Assembly: GCF_000590475.1 (NCBI RefSeq)
Contig: NZ_CP007441.1
Span: 4,409,032 to 4,473,031, forward strand
Length of the DNA stretch: 64,000 nt
Origin: Stutzerimonas stutzeri
GTDB lineage: Bacteria > Pseudomonadota > Gammaproteobacteria > Pseudomonadales > Pseudomonadaceae
Direction of reading: 5' to 3'
Position numbers and translations under genes: made by a program. Below, piece by piece: positions 8,894 through 18,217 of the stretch (positions are counted from its first letter, which is position 1; each line of letters opens with the position of its first letter). The notes beneath the pieces were generated by a model. That model saw nothing but the letters and a program-made list of their open reading frames with translations. It had not been told where the DNA came from and searched no databases.

Positions 8894-10951
8894 ATGGAAG
8901 CAGACAAAAAACTACCCAGGTCCATCATTCTTTTCCCGGTGTTCATTCCAGCAGTGGTTGTCACCCTGCTGCTGGTGATCGGGACGATCAGCAACCCGGA
9001 CCTGGCCGGCGAGGTGTTCAGTTCAACGCTATCTTTCATCACCACCAACTTCGGTTGGTTCTACATGCTCTCGGTGGCGTTCTTCCTGGTATTCATCGTC
9101 GGGATTGCGATGACGCCCTGGGGCAGCATCAAGCTCGGGCCGGATCATTCCGAGCCGCAATACAGCTTCCCTGCCTGGTTCGCCATGCTGTTTTCCGCCG
9201 GTTATGGCATCGCCCTGCTGTTCTTCGGGGTAGCCGAGCCCGTGCTGCACTACGCCTCACCGCCAGCCGGTGCGGCGGAAACGGTCGACTCGGCCAAGCA
9301 GGCAATGCAGATCGCGTTCTTCCATTGGGGCTTCCATATCTGGGCCATCTACGGCCTGACCGGCTTGGTGCTGGCGTATTTTTCCTTTCGCCACGGCCTG
9401 CCGCTGTCCATGCGCTCCGCGCTCTACCCGATCATTGGCGAGCGCATCTACGGGCCGATTGGGCACGTTGTGGATGTCTTCGCCATTCTCGGCACCCTGT
9501 TTGGTATTGCCACGACGCTCGGTTTGTCGGTCACCCAGATCAACGCGGGCATCAACTACCTCTGGCCCTCGATACCGATCAGTATCAACGTGCAGATCAT
9601 CGCCATCACGATCATCACGGGTCTGGCGATCTGCTCGGTGGTTGCCGGTCTCGACAAGGGTGTGAAGAACCTGTCGCTGCTGAACATGATCCTGGCGATA
9701 GGCCTGATGCTGTTCGTCTTTCTGGTCGGTCCAAGCATCTTCATTCTCGAGACCTTCCTGCAGAACACCGGCAGCTATTTGAACAACATCATCGAACGCA
9801 CTTTCAATCTCCAGGCCTATTCGCGCAGCGACTGGATCGGCAACTGGACCTTGTTCATCTTTGGCTGGACCATCGCCTGGTCGCCTTTCGTCGGCCTGTT
9901 CATCGCCAAGATCAGCCGCGGCCGGACGATCCGCCAGTTCGTCTTCGGCGTGATGTTCGTGCCGACGATTTTCACCTTTCTCTGGTTCTCGGTGTTCGGC
10001 GACACCGCACTGCACCTGATCATGGTCGAAGGCTATACCTCGCTGATTTCTGACGTGCAGGCCGATAACGCCATTGCGCTGTTCAAACTGTTCGAACTGC
10101 TGCCAATGACGTCCATCGCCTCGTTTCTGGCGGTCGTGTTGATCATCACCTTCTTCGTCACCTCGTCTGACTCCGGCTCGCTGGTGATCGACTCGCTGGC
10201 CGCTGGCGGCGCGATCCATACGCCGGTCTGGCAGCGTGTGTTCTGGGCCAGCACCGAAGGGGTGGTGGCAGCAGCGCTGTTGCTCGCGGGCGGCCTTAGT
10301 GCGCTGCAGACCATGACGATTGCCAGTGCGCTGCCGTTCGCCGTCATCATGCTGATTGCCGCGCTGGGCATGTGGCGCGCCCTGGTGATCGAGGGGCATC
10401 ACGAAACCAGCCTGCAGAACCACATGCAGAGCAGCCGCCTGGCCAGCAACGCCGGACCGGGCCTGTGGAAGAAGCGCCTGGCCGGCATGGTCAGCTTTCC
10501 GGATCGCCAGCAGGTCGAGGGCTTCATGAGCAGCACCGTGCTCAAGGCCATGCGCCGCGTACAGCGCGAACTCAGCGGCCAGGAATGGAACGCCGAGGTG
10601 CATATCGACGAAGCCAATTCCCGCGTCTATCTGGAAGTGCTCAAGGAAGCGCAGGTGGATTTCATCTACGAAATCCGCATGGTCGGCTATGCCATGCCCG
10701 CCTTTGCGCTCACGGAAGGGCCGGACACCGATGAGCTGTACTACCGCGCCGAGGTTTTCCTGCGCCGCGGCGGGCAGCACTACGACATTTATGGCTACGA
10801 CCAACAGGACATCATCAGCGACATACTCGACCAGTTCGAGAAGTACCTACACTTCTTGCACATGTCACCGGGGAGCCTGCCGTGGAAAATGGAAGAACAT
10901 GACGAAATGCTGGGCGGCGAAACAGATCTGCCCAAGCCCGATCAGCCATGA
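8894..10951 (+). CDS. BCCT family transporter, BetT-like (choline/betaine)
   Basis: A 685-residue inner-membrane transporter of the betaine/choline/carnitine family. It has about twelve membrane segments, the aromatic box regions FHWGFHIWAIYGLTGL and WTIAWSPFVGLFIAKISRG that line the quaternary-amine site, and a long cytoplasmic tail (about residues 505-685) typical of BetT-type, osmotically activated members. A GGAGG lies at 8877-8881, twelve bases before the ATG. It probably imports choline for glycine betaine synthesis, though the exact substrate is inferred from the family. Confidence 0.92.
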   Translation: MEADKKLPRSIILFPVFIPAVVVTLLLVIGTISNPDLAGEVFSSTLSFITTNFGWFYMLSVAFFLVFIVGIAMTPWGSIKLGPDHSEPQYSFPAWFAMLFSAGYGIALLFFGVAEPVLHYASPPAGAAETVDSAKQAMQIAFFHWGFHIWAIYGLTGLVLAYFSFRHGLPLSMRSALYPIIGERIYGPIGHVVDVFAILGTLFGIATTLGLSVTQINAGINYLWPSIPISINVQIIAITIITGLAICSVVAGLDKGVKNLSLLNMILAIGLMLFVFLVGPSIFILETFLQNTGSYLNNIIERTFNLQAYSRSDWIGNWTLFIFGWTIAWSPFVGLFIAKISRGRTIRQFVFGVMFVPTIFTFLWFSVFGDTALHLIMVEGYTSLISDVQADNAIALFKLFELLPMTSIASFLAVVLIITFFVTSSDSGSLVIDSLAAGGAIHTPVWQRVFWASTEGVVAAALLLAGGLSALQTMTIASALPFAVIMLIAALGMWRALVIEGHHETSLQNHMQSSRLASNAGPGLWKKRLAGMVSFPDRQQVEGFMSSTVLKAMRRVQRELSGQEWNAEVHIDEANSRVYLEVLKEAQVDFIYEIRMVGYAMPAFALTEGPDTDELYYRAEVFLRRGGQHYDIYGYDQQDIISDILDQFEKYLHFLHMSPGSLPWKMEEHDEMLGGETDLPKPDQP

Positions 10952-11076
10952 GAGCCCTTGCGCTGCGCCTCAGCGTAAGCATTCGCCGCCAGTCACGCAA
11001 TTATCGGTCGGCGTTCCGCTCCGGGTTTTCGGGCAACGGCGCTAAATTCATCTATATATAGAAGACCGATTATCGC

Positions 11077-11102
11077 GACCAGCCATCGGTGACCGGCTGG
11101 TC
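11077..11102 (+). promoter_or_regulatory. Perfect 8-bp inverted repeat upstream of the amino acid transporter operon
   Basis: GACCAGCC (11077-11084) pairs with GGCTGGTC (11095-11102) around a 10-base loop, about 145 bp before the ABC ATPase gene and just after an AT-rich TATATATA tract (11053-11060). There is no T run, so it is not a standard terminator. It could be an operator or leader hairpin. Confidence 0.4.
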
Positions 11103-11246
11103 ACGAAAGTTGGTATGGCGCCGCGCTTGGCGCATGTCCCCGCCCATGCTAGGTTTGCGCCTCGCCAGGAAGGCGAGCAGTCGGCCGGAGCGCAATTTAC
11201 ACAGAAAAGGACCACGCAACGTCCTGGTCCGAGAAGAGGAAGCTCA

Positions 11247-12020
11247 ATGGCTGAGGCCATCCCAGCACTGGAAATCCGCAACCTGCACAAGCGCTACGGC
11301 GATCTGGAAGTACTCAAGGGCATCTCGCTGACAGCGCGCGACGGCGACGTGATCTCCATCCTCGGCTCGTCCGGCTCCGGAAAATCGACATTCCTGCGCT
11401 GCATCAACCTGCTGGAAAACCCCAACGAGGGCGAGATTTTCGTCGCTGGCGAACCGCTGCGCCTTAAACGCGCCAAAGACGGCGAGCTGGTGGCCGCGGA
11501 CGCCAAGCAGATCAACCTGATGCGTAGCAAGCTCGGCTTCGTGTTCCAGAATTTCAATCTCTGGCCGCACATGAGTGTCCTGGACAATATCATCGAGGCG
11601 CCGCGGCGCGTGCTCGGTCTGAGCAAGGCCGAAGCCATTGAAAGCGCCGAAGCCTTGCTGGCCAAGGTGGGCATTGCTGACAAGCGCCATGTCTACCCCA
11701 ACCAGCTGTCCGGCGGTCAGCAGCAGCGCGCGGCCATTGCACGCACCTTGGCGATGCAACCCAAGGTCATCCTGTTCGACGAGCCGACCTCGGCGCTAGA
11801 CCCGGAAATGGTACAAGAAGTGCTTGCAGTGATTCGGTCGTTGGCCGATGAGGGCCGAACCATGCTGCTCGTCACCCATGAAATGAACTTCGCCAAACAG
11901 GTCTCCAGTGAGGTGGTTTTTCTTCACCAGGGCCTGGTCGAAGAGCAAGGAACGCCCGAGCAGGTGTTCGACAACCCCCGATCGGCACGCTGTAAACAGT
12001 TCATGTCCAGCCATCGCTAA
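11247..12020 (+). CDS. Amino acid ABC transporter, ATP-binding protein (HisP-like)
   Basis: The 257-residue ATPase of a polar amino acid importer. Walker A is GSSGSGKST, the Q-loop lies in VFQNFNLWPHMSV, the ABC signature is LSGGQQQR, and Walker B is ILFDEPTSALD. I chose the ATG at 11247 rather than the longer open frame because it follows AGAGGAAG and gives the standard HisP length. Gene order ATPase, binding protein, permease, permease matches what I recall of P. aeruginosa PA5152-PA5155. Substrates are probably basic amino acids or histidine. Confidence 0.93.
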   Translation: MAEAIPALEIRNLHKRYGDLEVLKGISLTARDGDVISILGSSGSGKSTFLRCINLLENPNEGEIFVAGEPLRLKRAKDGELVAADAKQINLMRSKLGFVFQNFNLWPHMSVLDNIIEAPRRVLGLSKAEAIESAEALLAKVGIADKRHVYPNQLSGGQQQRAAIARTLAMQPKVILFDEPTSALDPEMVQEVLAVIRSLADEGRTMLLVTHEMNFAKQVSSEVVFLHQGLVEEQGTPEQVFDNPRSARCKQFMSSHR

Positions 12021-12036
12021 TGGAGCAACACATCGC

Positions 12037-12792
12037 ATGAAAAGCTATAAGAAAATTCTGCTGACCGCCGCCGCCACCCTGATGCTCGGCGCCAACGCCT
12101 TTGCCGCCGACAAGCTGCGCATCGGTACCGAGGGCGCTTATCCACCCTTCAACCTGATCGACGCCAGCGGCCAGGTGGTCGGCTTCGACCTGGATATCGC
12201 CCACGCGCTCTGCGCCAAGATGGAAGTCGAGTGCGAAGTGGTGACCTCCGATTGGGACGGCATCATTCCCGCCCTGAACGCTGGCAAGTTCGACTTCCTC
12301 GCCGCGTCCATGTCGGTCACCGAAGAGCGTAAGAATGCCGTCGACTTCACCGACCACTACTACACCAACAAGCTGCAGTTCGTAGCGCCCAAATCGGTTG
12401 ATTTCAAGACTGACGAAAGCTACCTGGACGGCAAGACCATCGGCGCCCAGCGGGCCACCATCGCCGGCACCTGGCTGGAAGACAACATGGATGGCGTGGT
12501 CGATATCAAGCTCTACGACACCCAGGAGAACGCCTACCTGGATCTGGCCTCGGGCCGCGTCGATGGCATCCTCGCCGATTCCTTCGTGCAGTGGGAATGG
12601 CTCAAGAGCGATGCCGGCAAGGATTTCGAATTCAAGGGCGAGCCCGTGTTCGACAACGACAAGATCGCCATCGCCGTGCGTAAGGGCAACGATGAATTGC
12701 GCGAGAAGCTGAACAAGGCGCTGGCTGAGATTAGAGCAGACGGCACCTACGAGAAGCTGAACGCCAAGTACTTCCCTTTCAATATTTACTGA
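12037..12792 (+). CDS. Periplasmic amino acid-binding protein (Lys/Arg/Orn/His type)
   Basis: A 251-residue family 3 binding protein. The start at 12037 gives a clean signal peptide ending at ANAFA|ADKLRIG. Motifs GAYPPFN, SDWDGIIPALNAGKFDF and ASMSVTEER are typical of the ArgT/HisJ group. It delivers ligand to the permeases encoded at 12855-14236. A strong hairpin after its stop codon (12805-12839) may raise its yield relative to the permeases, as expected for binding proteins. Confidence 0.93.
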   Translation: MKSYKKILLTAAATLMLGANAFAADKLRIGTEGAYPPFNLIDASGQVVGFDLDIAHALCAKMEVECEVVTSDWDGIIPALNAGKFDFLAASMSVTEERKNAVDFTDHYYTNKLQFVAPKSVDFKTDESYLDGKTIGAQRATIAGTWLEDNMDGVVDIKLYDTQENAYLDLASGRVDGILADSFVQWEWLKSDAGKDFEFKGEPVFDNDKIAIAVRKGNDELREKLNKALAEIRADGTYEKLNAKYFPFNIY

Positions 12793-12804
12793 TCCATCTG
12801 AATC

Positions 12805-12839
12805 AAAGCCCGGCCGCCAGCACTGGTAGGTCGGGCTTT
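12805..12839 (+). terminator. Intra-operon hairpin between binding protein and permease genes
   Basis: Eleven-base stem AAAGCCCGGCC (12805-12815) with GGTCGGGCTTT (12829-12839), one mismatch, no long T run. It lies between the binding protein stop and the first permease start. It could be a partial terminator or a 3' stabiliser that keeps permease expression below that of the binding protein. Confidence 0.6.
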
Positions 12840-12854
12840 GGTGTTTGAGCCCAT

Positions 12855-13550
12855 ATGATTCCCGACCTTCATGGATTCGGTCCGGCGCTGATCGCCGGGA
12901 CCTGGATGACCATTCAGCTGGCCCTCGCAGCGCTGGCCCTGGGCCTCGTGCTCGGCCTGCTCGGCGCACTTGCCAAGACTTCTCCGTTCGCCGCCCTGCG
13001 CTGGATAGGCGGCACCTATTCGACCATCGTCCGCGGCGTACCCGAACTGCTGTGGGTGCTGCTGATCTATTTCGGCACCATCGGCCTGGTGCGTGGCATT
13101 GGCGAGATATTCGGTATCGAGAATCTTGCCCTGAGCCCGTTTACCGCCGGCACCATCGCCCTCGGTCTGTGCTTCGGCGCCTATGCCACCGAAGTCTTTC
13201 GCGGCGCGTTGCTGGCTATTCCCAAGGGCCATCGCGAAGCCGGGCTGGCTCTCGGGCTGGGTAAGCGACGGATATTCCTGCGGCTGATCCTGCCGCAGAT
13301 GTGGCGCTTGGCCCTGCCCGGCCTGGGTAACCTGTTCATGATCCTGATGAAGGACACCGCGCTGGTTTCGGTGATTGGCCTGGACGAGATCATGCGCAGT
13401 TCGCAAATCGCCGTCACCGCCAGCAAGGAGCCCTTCACCTTCTTCGTCGTCGCCGCCTTCATCTACCTGGGCCTGACCGTTATCGCCATGACCGGTATGT
13501 ATTTCCTCGAAAAACGCGCCGGTCGCGGCTTCGCCAGGAGCACCGCATGA
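12855..13550 (+). CDS. Amino acid ABC transporter permease (HisQ-like)
   Basis: A 231-residue inner-membrane permease with about five membrane segments and the cytoplasmic EAA loop (GHREAGLALGLGKRRIFLRLILPQ) that docks the ATPase. RGVPELLWVLLIYF is typical of the polar amino acid permease family. It overlaps the next permease by four bases (ATGA), so the two are coupled and form a heterodimer. Confidence 0.93.
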   Translation: MIPDLHGFGPALIAGTWMTIQLALAALALGLVLGLLGALAKTSPFAALRWIGGTYSTIVRGVPELLWVLLIYFGTIGLVRGIGEIFGIENLALSPFTAGTIALGLCFGAYATEVFRGALLAIPKGHREAGLALGLGKRRIFLRLILPQMWRLALPGLGNLFMILMKDTALVSVIGLDEIMRSSQIAVTASKEPFTFFVVAAFIYLGLTVIAMTGMYFLEKRAGRGFARSTA

Positions 13551-14236
13551 GCTGGGAACTGTTCATAAAGTGGCTGCCAAGCTTCCTCGACGGCGCCTGG
13601 CTGACCCTGCAACTGGTCGGCGCTTCGGTCGTCGCTGGGCTGATTCTCGCGCTGCCGCTGGGCATCGCCCGTTCCTCACGCATCCTGGCGGTGCGCGCCC
13701 TGCCCTACGGCTATATCTTTTTCTTCCGCGGCACACCGCTGCTGGTGCAGCTGTTCCTGGTCTACTACGGCATGGCGCAGTTCGAGGTGGTTCGCCAAAG
13801 CGCGCTTTGGCCGTTCCTGCGCGATCCGTACTGGTGCGCGATCATTACCATGACGCTGCATACCGCCGCCTATATCGCCGAAATCATCCGCGGCGCGATC
13901 CAGAATGTGCCGCCAGGGGAAATCGAAGCGGCGCGCGCGCTGGGCATGTCGCGTAGCCAGGCGATGTGGCACATCATCCTGCCGCGCGCGGCGCGAATCG
14001 GCCTGCCGGCCTACAGCAACGAAGTGATTCTGATGCTCAAGGCCAGCGCCCTGGCCAGCACCATCACCCTACTCGAACTGACTGGCATGGCGCGCAAGAT
14101 CGCCGCGCGCACCTATATGCACGAAGAGATGTTCCTCACCGCAGGCCTGATCTATCTGATCATTGCGTTCATGCTGATGCAGGGCTTCAAACTGCTGGAG
14201 CGCTGGCTGCGCGTGGATGCCTGCCAGGGGCGCTGA
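13547..14236 (+). CDS. Amino acid ABC transporter permease (HisM-like)
   Basis: The 229-residue second permease of the importer. Markers are FFRGTPLLVQLFLVYYG and the EAA loop GEIEAARALGMSRSQAMWHIILPRA. It closes the four-gene operon; the next gene starts about 150 bp later and has an unrelated function. Confidence 0.93.
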   Translation: MSWELFIKWLPSFLDGAWLTLQLVGASVVAGLILALPLGIARSSRILAVRALPYGYIFFFRGTPLLVQLFLVYYGMAQFEVVRQSALWPFLRDPYWCAIITMTLHTAAYIAEIIRGAIQNVPPGEIEAARALGMSRSQAMWHIILPRAARIGLPAYSNEVILMLKASALASTITLLELTGMARKIAARTYMHEEMFLTAGLIYLIIAFMLMQGFKLLERWLRVDACQGR

Positions 14237-14383
14237 GACTCCGCTGCCAAGACTGGACGGCTCGACACACGTCTGGCAGCTGTTGAGTCCGTCCCGCAGG
14301 CCGGCCAGCCAAAACCGGGCCGTGGCGGAATCCTCTGGCGTGATCAGGGTCAGAACAACCCAGCATTTGCCAACGAGACTGCC

Positions 14384-15280
14384 ATGCCCGTAGACATCCA
14401 GCGCATCGAAATGGACCAACTGCCTTGCTGGCGCATCCGCAACGGTGCCGCCGAACTGATCGTCGCCGAACAGGGCGCGCAGGTGCTCAGCTATCGCCAG
14501 GGGGATGCGCCGCCGGTCATCTGGCTCAGCGAAGAGGCAGCCTTCGAACGCGGCCAGGCGGTGCGTGGCGGGGTCCCGGTTTGCTGGCCCTGGTTCGGCG
14601 ACCTGATCCGCAACCCGCAGTCAATCCAGGACGCCTACCGGGGCAGCCAACCGGCCCCGGCGCACGGGCTGGTGCGCAACATCGACTGGCTGCTGAAGGA
14701 CTCCAACACCGACGCCGACGGCGTCACCCTGGAATTCGCCTGCAACGAAGCGGGCAGCCTGCCTGGCTGGCCTCACGCCGTGGACTTGAAGCTGCAAATT
14801 CGCCTGGACGGCAAAGGCCTTCACTTGGCGCTGACCAGCCACAACCGTGGTCATGCAGAAGTCGCGCTGTCCCAGGCGCTACACAGTTATTTCGCCATCA
14901 GCGACATCCATCAGGTTTCGGTGGAAGGCTTGGACGGCCTCCCCTATATCGAAACCCTGGACGCCTGGCAGCAACGCCAGCAGCAGGGCGATCTCGCCTT
15001 CGATGGCGAAACCGACCGTATCTACCTGGAGCTGCCGCCGACCCTGTGCCTGCGTGATCCAGGGCTCAACCGCCGGATCACCTTGAAGACTCTCGGCTCC
15101 CGCTCGGCCGTGCTGTGGAACCCATGGATTGCCAAGGCGCAGCGCCTGTCACAGTTCGCCGATGATGCCTGGCAGCGGATGCTCTGCATCGAGACGGCAA
15201 ACGTGCTGGACGACATGGTCCGGCTGTCCCCTGGCGCCAGTCACACCTTGGGCGTCTCGATCGGCGTCGAAATGCTCTAG
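14384..15280 (+). CDS. D-hexose-6-phosphate mutarotase (YeaD-like)
   Basis: A 298-residue aldose 1-epimerase superfamily protein of the glucose-6-phosphate 1-epimerase branch, which interconverts alpha and beta hexose 6-phosphates in the cytosol. The GGVPVCWPWFG segment and the catalytic region around ALHSYFAISDIHQV are typical. It stands alone between the amino acid transporter and a flavoprotein gene. Confidence 0.9.
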   Translation: MPVDIQRIEMDQLPCWRIRNGAAELIVAEQGAQVLSYRQGDAPPVIWLSEEAAFERGQAVRGGVPVCWPWFGDLIRNPQSIQDAYRGSQPAPAHGLVRNIDWLLKDSNTDADGVTLEFACNEAGSLPGWPHAVDLKLQIRLDGKGLHLALTSHNRGHAEVALSQALHSYFAISDIHQVSVEGLDGLPYIETLDAWQQRQQQGDLAFDGETDRIYLELPPTLCLRDPGLNRRITLKTLGSRSAVLWNPWIAKAQRLSQFADDAWQRMLCIETANVLDDMVRLSPGASHTLGVSIGVEML

Positions 15281-15510
15281 GCCGAAACGTCGACCGCCTC
15301 GATAGCCAAGATTCAGGCATCCAGCCGCATTGAATCTATACTGCAACGAGCATCTCATCACCGCCCTGGCGACCGCTGGGCGGCTGCTGATGCAGCCTGC
15401 CGGTCAGTTGCGATGCTCTGGAGGATCTCGATGCCAAGGATGCCGCGCTGCGACACACGAGCCCTAGCCAACCCAGTTCCTTGTCCGCATCAGCTTTGCT
15501 CTGATGCGCC

Positions 15511-16590
15511 ATGAATACTGACTTCGACCTACTGCTTGCCGGTGCTGGTCATAGCCACCTCGGCGCGCTGCGCCAATGGGCCAGCCGTGAACGCCCCTTG
15601 GGCCGGATCGGCCTTATCTCGGCCGAACCCCATGCCTGGTACTCGGGCATGATGCCTGGCCTTATCGCCGAGCGTTACCAGACCCGCCAATGCCGCATCG
15701 CGCTGCCCAAGCTCTGTGCAGCGGCCGAAGTCGAGTTCATCCAGGGCACGATGGTGGCGCTGCTTCCGGAAACCCCCGAGCTGCTTCTGGCGACGGGCGA
15801 GACGTTACGCAGCACCTGGCTGTCGCTCAATTTGGGCTCCCTGCCCTGGCTACCGGAACAATCCGGCGACGGCATGGAGCTGCTTTCGGTGAAACCGTTC
15901 GCCGACTTCATCCGGCGCTGGCAACAGTGGCAGGAAATCCCCGAACCGTTAGCGATTCTTGGCGGCGGCGCGGCAGGCGTCGAGCTGGCGCTGGCCATGG
16001 CCGGACGAGCGCCCGCTATCCATCTGTTCTCCGATGGCGAGCTGCTTACCGGGCATCCGCCACGCTTGCGCCGCCTCGCGCTACGACAACTGCAACGGGC
16101 CGACGTACAGGTCTACGAGCAGACCCCAATCCAGGCGGTGCATGGCAATACGCTGATCGGCGAGGGTCAGATCCGCTGGCAGGGTCGGCGTCTGGTCGTC
16201 GCAACCGGGCCCAGCCCCCTTGAGTGGCTGCGCGAGTCTGGCTTGCGATTGGATGCACGCGGCTTCGTAGAAATTTCCTCGGCGCTTCAAAGCCGCTCGC
16301 ATCCACACGTTTTCGCCAGCGGCGACTGCGCCAGCCTTCCCGGCGCCGCTCACAACGGCGTTCATGCGGTGCGCCAGGCCGCCGTACTCGCCACCAACCT
16401 CGGGCGTGCGGCCATCGGCCAGCCACTGCGCCATTACCATCCACCGACGCACAGCCTCGCCCTGCTGGCCGACGGTCAACGCGGCGCACTGCTGAGCTGG
16501 GGCAGCCTGGCGGCCGAAGGTCGGTTATTGGGCCGCTGGAAGGATCATATCGATCGCCGCTTCATGCGCCGTCATGGCGGCGTAGATTGA
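15511..16590 (+). CDS. FAD-dependent oxidoreductase related to the N-terminal domain of SelD fusions
   Basis: A 359-residue pyridine-nucleotide disulfide oxidoreductase family flavoprotein. The N-terminal dinucleotide motif is LLAGAGHSHLGAL, followed by SGMMPGLIAERY; the NAD-binding motif is LGGGAAGVELALAMAG and the FAD-closing motif is HVFASGDCAS. This pattern fits the subfamily often found fused to selenide water dikinase, but here it is a single-domain protein and no selD lies in the window. Electron donor and acceptor are unknown; an Ndh-2-like role is possible. Confidence 0.8.
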   Translation: MNTDFDLLLAGAGHSHLGALRQWASRERPLGRIGLISAEPHAWYSGMMPGLIAERYQTRQCRIALPKLCAAAEVEFIQGTMVALLPETPELLLATGETLRSTWLSLNLGSLPWLPEQSGDGMELLSVKPFADFIRRWQQWQEIPEPLAILGGGAAGVELALAMAGRAPAIHLFSDGELLTGHPPRLRRLALRQLQRADVQVYEQTPIQAVHGNTLIGEGQIRWQGRRLVVATGPSPLEWLRESGLRLDARGFVEISSALQSRSHPHVFASGDCASLPGAAHNGVHAVRQAAVLATNLGRAAIGQPLRHYHPPTHSLALLADGQRGALLSWGSLAAEGRLLGRWKDHIDRRFMRRHGGVD

Positions 16591-16595
16591 CGTGC

Positions 16596-17294
16596 TCAAT
16601 CGAGCAATTGCTGCAGGCGGGCTTCCAGCAGGGCCGGAAAGCGCTCGAACCAGGCGCGGTTGCGTGGCGATGGGTGTGGCAGCGGGTGCAAACGAAACGC
16701 CCGTGTAGCGCCCTGCTCTGTTGTTAGCTCGATATCGAAACAGGCAATGAAACGGTCTTCGCGCTGCCAGTACGCCTCAAGCTGCTGGCGCACCTCGCGC
16801 GGCTGCTCCAGGCCGAACCAGAGAAAAGCCTCGCGACCGAGCGTGACGATGTCGCGACCGCACCAGTTATCGATCAGCACCTGGCGCATCAGCGGATGAA
16901 AACGACGCTTGACCGCCATCGACCAGGCGCGATTACCCAGCGGTTTGTAGGGCACCGTATTAATCCAGAAAAAGCCTGCGCCGACCGCCCGGCTCGCCTC
17001 GAAATCCGGCAAGTCTTTGTCGTGCAAATGCCGATAGAGCGCACGCCGCACCAGTTGACCGCCGCCGCCAATGAAAGGCTCGCCATAACGAACCTCCTCG
17101 CGCCCCGGATCACGTCCGAAGAAGGCGATGGGCGCGTCCGCACGACCGAGTCCGATGATCGGCTCCAGCGGGTCTTTGTCGAATTTCTGATAGACCGATA
17201 CATCGATGCCTTCGGTCTCGGCTGCGAGCGCGCGGAAAGCGTCACGCTCTGCCTGATCGAGCAAGGTCGTGCTGCGTTTCGGCTTAGAAGTCAC
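16596..17294 (-). CDS. Uracil-DNA glycosylase family protein
   Basis: A 232-residue protein of the UDG superfamily. FFGRDPGREEVRYGEPFIG corresponds to motif A of family 4/5-like enzymes (usually GEAPGxxE ... PFVG) and HPLPHPSPRNRAW to the C-terminal HPSP motif. It lacks the clear four-Cys iron-sulfur ligand set of classical family 4 enzymes, so activity on uracil is uncertain. Its start overlaps the end of the upstream DUF3299 gene by 11 bases. Confidence 0.8.
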   Translation of the reverse strand: MTSKPKRSTTLLDQAERDAFRALAAETEGIDVSVYQKFDKDPLEPIIGLGRADAPIAFFGRDPGREEVRYGEPFIGGGGQLVRRALYRHLHDKDLPDFEASRAVGAGFFWINTVPYKPLGNRAWSMAVKRRFHPLMRQVLIDNWCGRDIVTLGREAFLWFGLEQPREVRQQLEAYWQREDRFIACFDIELTTEQGATRAFRLHPLPHPSPRNRAWFERFPALLEARLQQLLD

Positions 17295-17814
17295 TTTCCT
17301 CCACCAGCGTCACCTGGGCGGCCGATATCACATACGCCGCATCGGCCAGGTCATTGCTGACCGGTTCGATCTGCAGCGTGCCGTCAACCCAGATCGGCGC
17401 GTAGATATCGTCCAGGACTATGCCGCTCGGATAGCGGACCATCACGATCTGGTTCGGCGGTGGCGGCGGCACGTGGATGCAGGCGCCGGGATAGGGCACC
17501 AAAAAGAACTCGGTGCTGCGGCCCTTGTTGTCGGTTTCAAGCGGTACGGGGTAACCACCGAGACGCACCGGCTTGCCATTCAATGAGGGCACCGTCTTGG
17601 CCGAATACATCACCGCTGGCAGGCCGCTCCCTTGCTTGAGCCCGCCTTGATCACTGAAACCACCGGCTTCAGGGGAGTTGTGCTCGATTTCCGGCATCTC
17701 TTCCAACGCCTTGCGATCCTCGGCAGGCATCAGCTCGAGCCAGTCGAGCTCCGCCGGAGCGGCTTGAACGAACGAGATACAGCACAGCAGCAGGAAGATA
17801 AATATCTGGCGCAT
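17284..17814 (-). CDS. DUF3299 domain secreted protein
   Basis: A 176-residue exported protein of unknown function. I start it at 17814 because this gives a signal peptide (MRQIFIFLLLCCISFVQAAPAEL); an upstream in-frame ATG would bury it. The conserved core includes PVRLGGYPVPLETD and FFLVPYPGACIHVPPPPPNQ, characteristic of the DUF3299 family. It is probably co-transcribed with the glycosylase gene downstream, but no shared role is obvious. Confidence 0.8.
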   Translation of the reverse strand: MRQIFIFLLLCCISFVQAAPAELDWLELMPAEDRKALEEMPEIEHNSPEAGGFSDQGGLKQGSGLPAVMYSAKTVPSLNGKPVRLGGYPVPLETDNKGRSTEFFLVPYPGACIHVPPPPPNQIVMVRYPSGIVLDDIYAPIWVDGTLQIEPVSNDLADAAYVISAAQVTLVEESDF

Positions 17815-17864
17815 GGCAACCGAACGGTAGGAAAACGGGGCCGCCAGGCACGGCCCCGAGCGGA

Positions 17865-18116
17865 TCAATGCTTACGGCTGGTAACCATGCCGTAAATCAC
17901 CAGCAGAATGATCGCACCGACCACGGCGCCGATAAAGCCTGCACCCTCGCCCGCTTCATAGAGACCGAGCGCCTGACCGCCATAGGTGGCCAGCAGCGAA
18001 CCGCCGATACCCAGCAGGATGGTCATGATCCAGCCCATGCTGTCGTTGCCGGGCTTCAGGAAGCGTGCGATGAGGCCTACGATCAGGCCGATGATGATGG
18101 TTCCGATGATGCCCAT
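17865..18116 (-). CDS. GlsB/YeaQ/YmgE family small membrane protein
   Basis: An 83-residue protein with three hydrophobic segments rich in Gly and Ile (GIIGTIIIGLIVGLIARF, ILLGIGGSLLATYGG, FIGAVVGAIILLVIYG), matching the transglycosylase-associated/GlsB family, often stress-induced. The ATG at 18116 follows a strong GAGGAG site; the upstream in-frame start lacks one. Function in the envelope is not established. Confidence 0.88.
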   Translation of the reverse strand: MGIIGTIIIGLIVGLIARFLKPGNDSMGWIMTILLGIGGSLLATYGGQALGLYEAGEGAGFIGAVVGAIILLVIYGMVTSRKH

Positions 18117-18217
18117 TGGCGATCTCCTCAAGTCCGAAAATAAGCGTTACGTATTCTCGGACAGGAGGCGAGCCAGCCAGTTCGCTGGCAAATCCAACAA
18201 GCCAGACGGTTAGAGAA

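Noticed and set aside
8743..10053. 436-codon open frame overlapping the BCCT transporter in another frame
   Set aside because: The transporter frame has clear family motifs and a ribosome site; the overlapping frame is rich in Arg/His/Gln as expected for a high-GC shadow.
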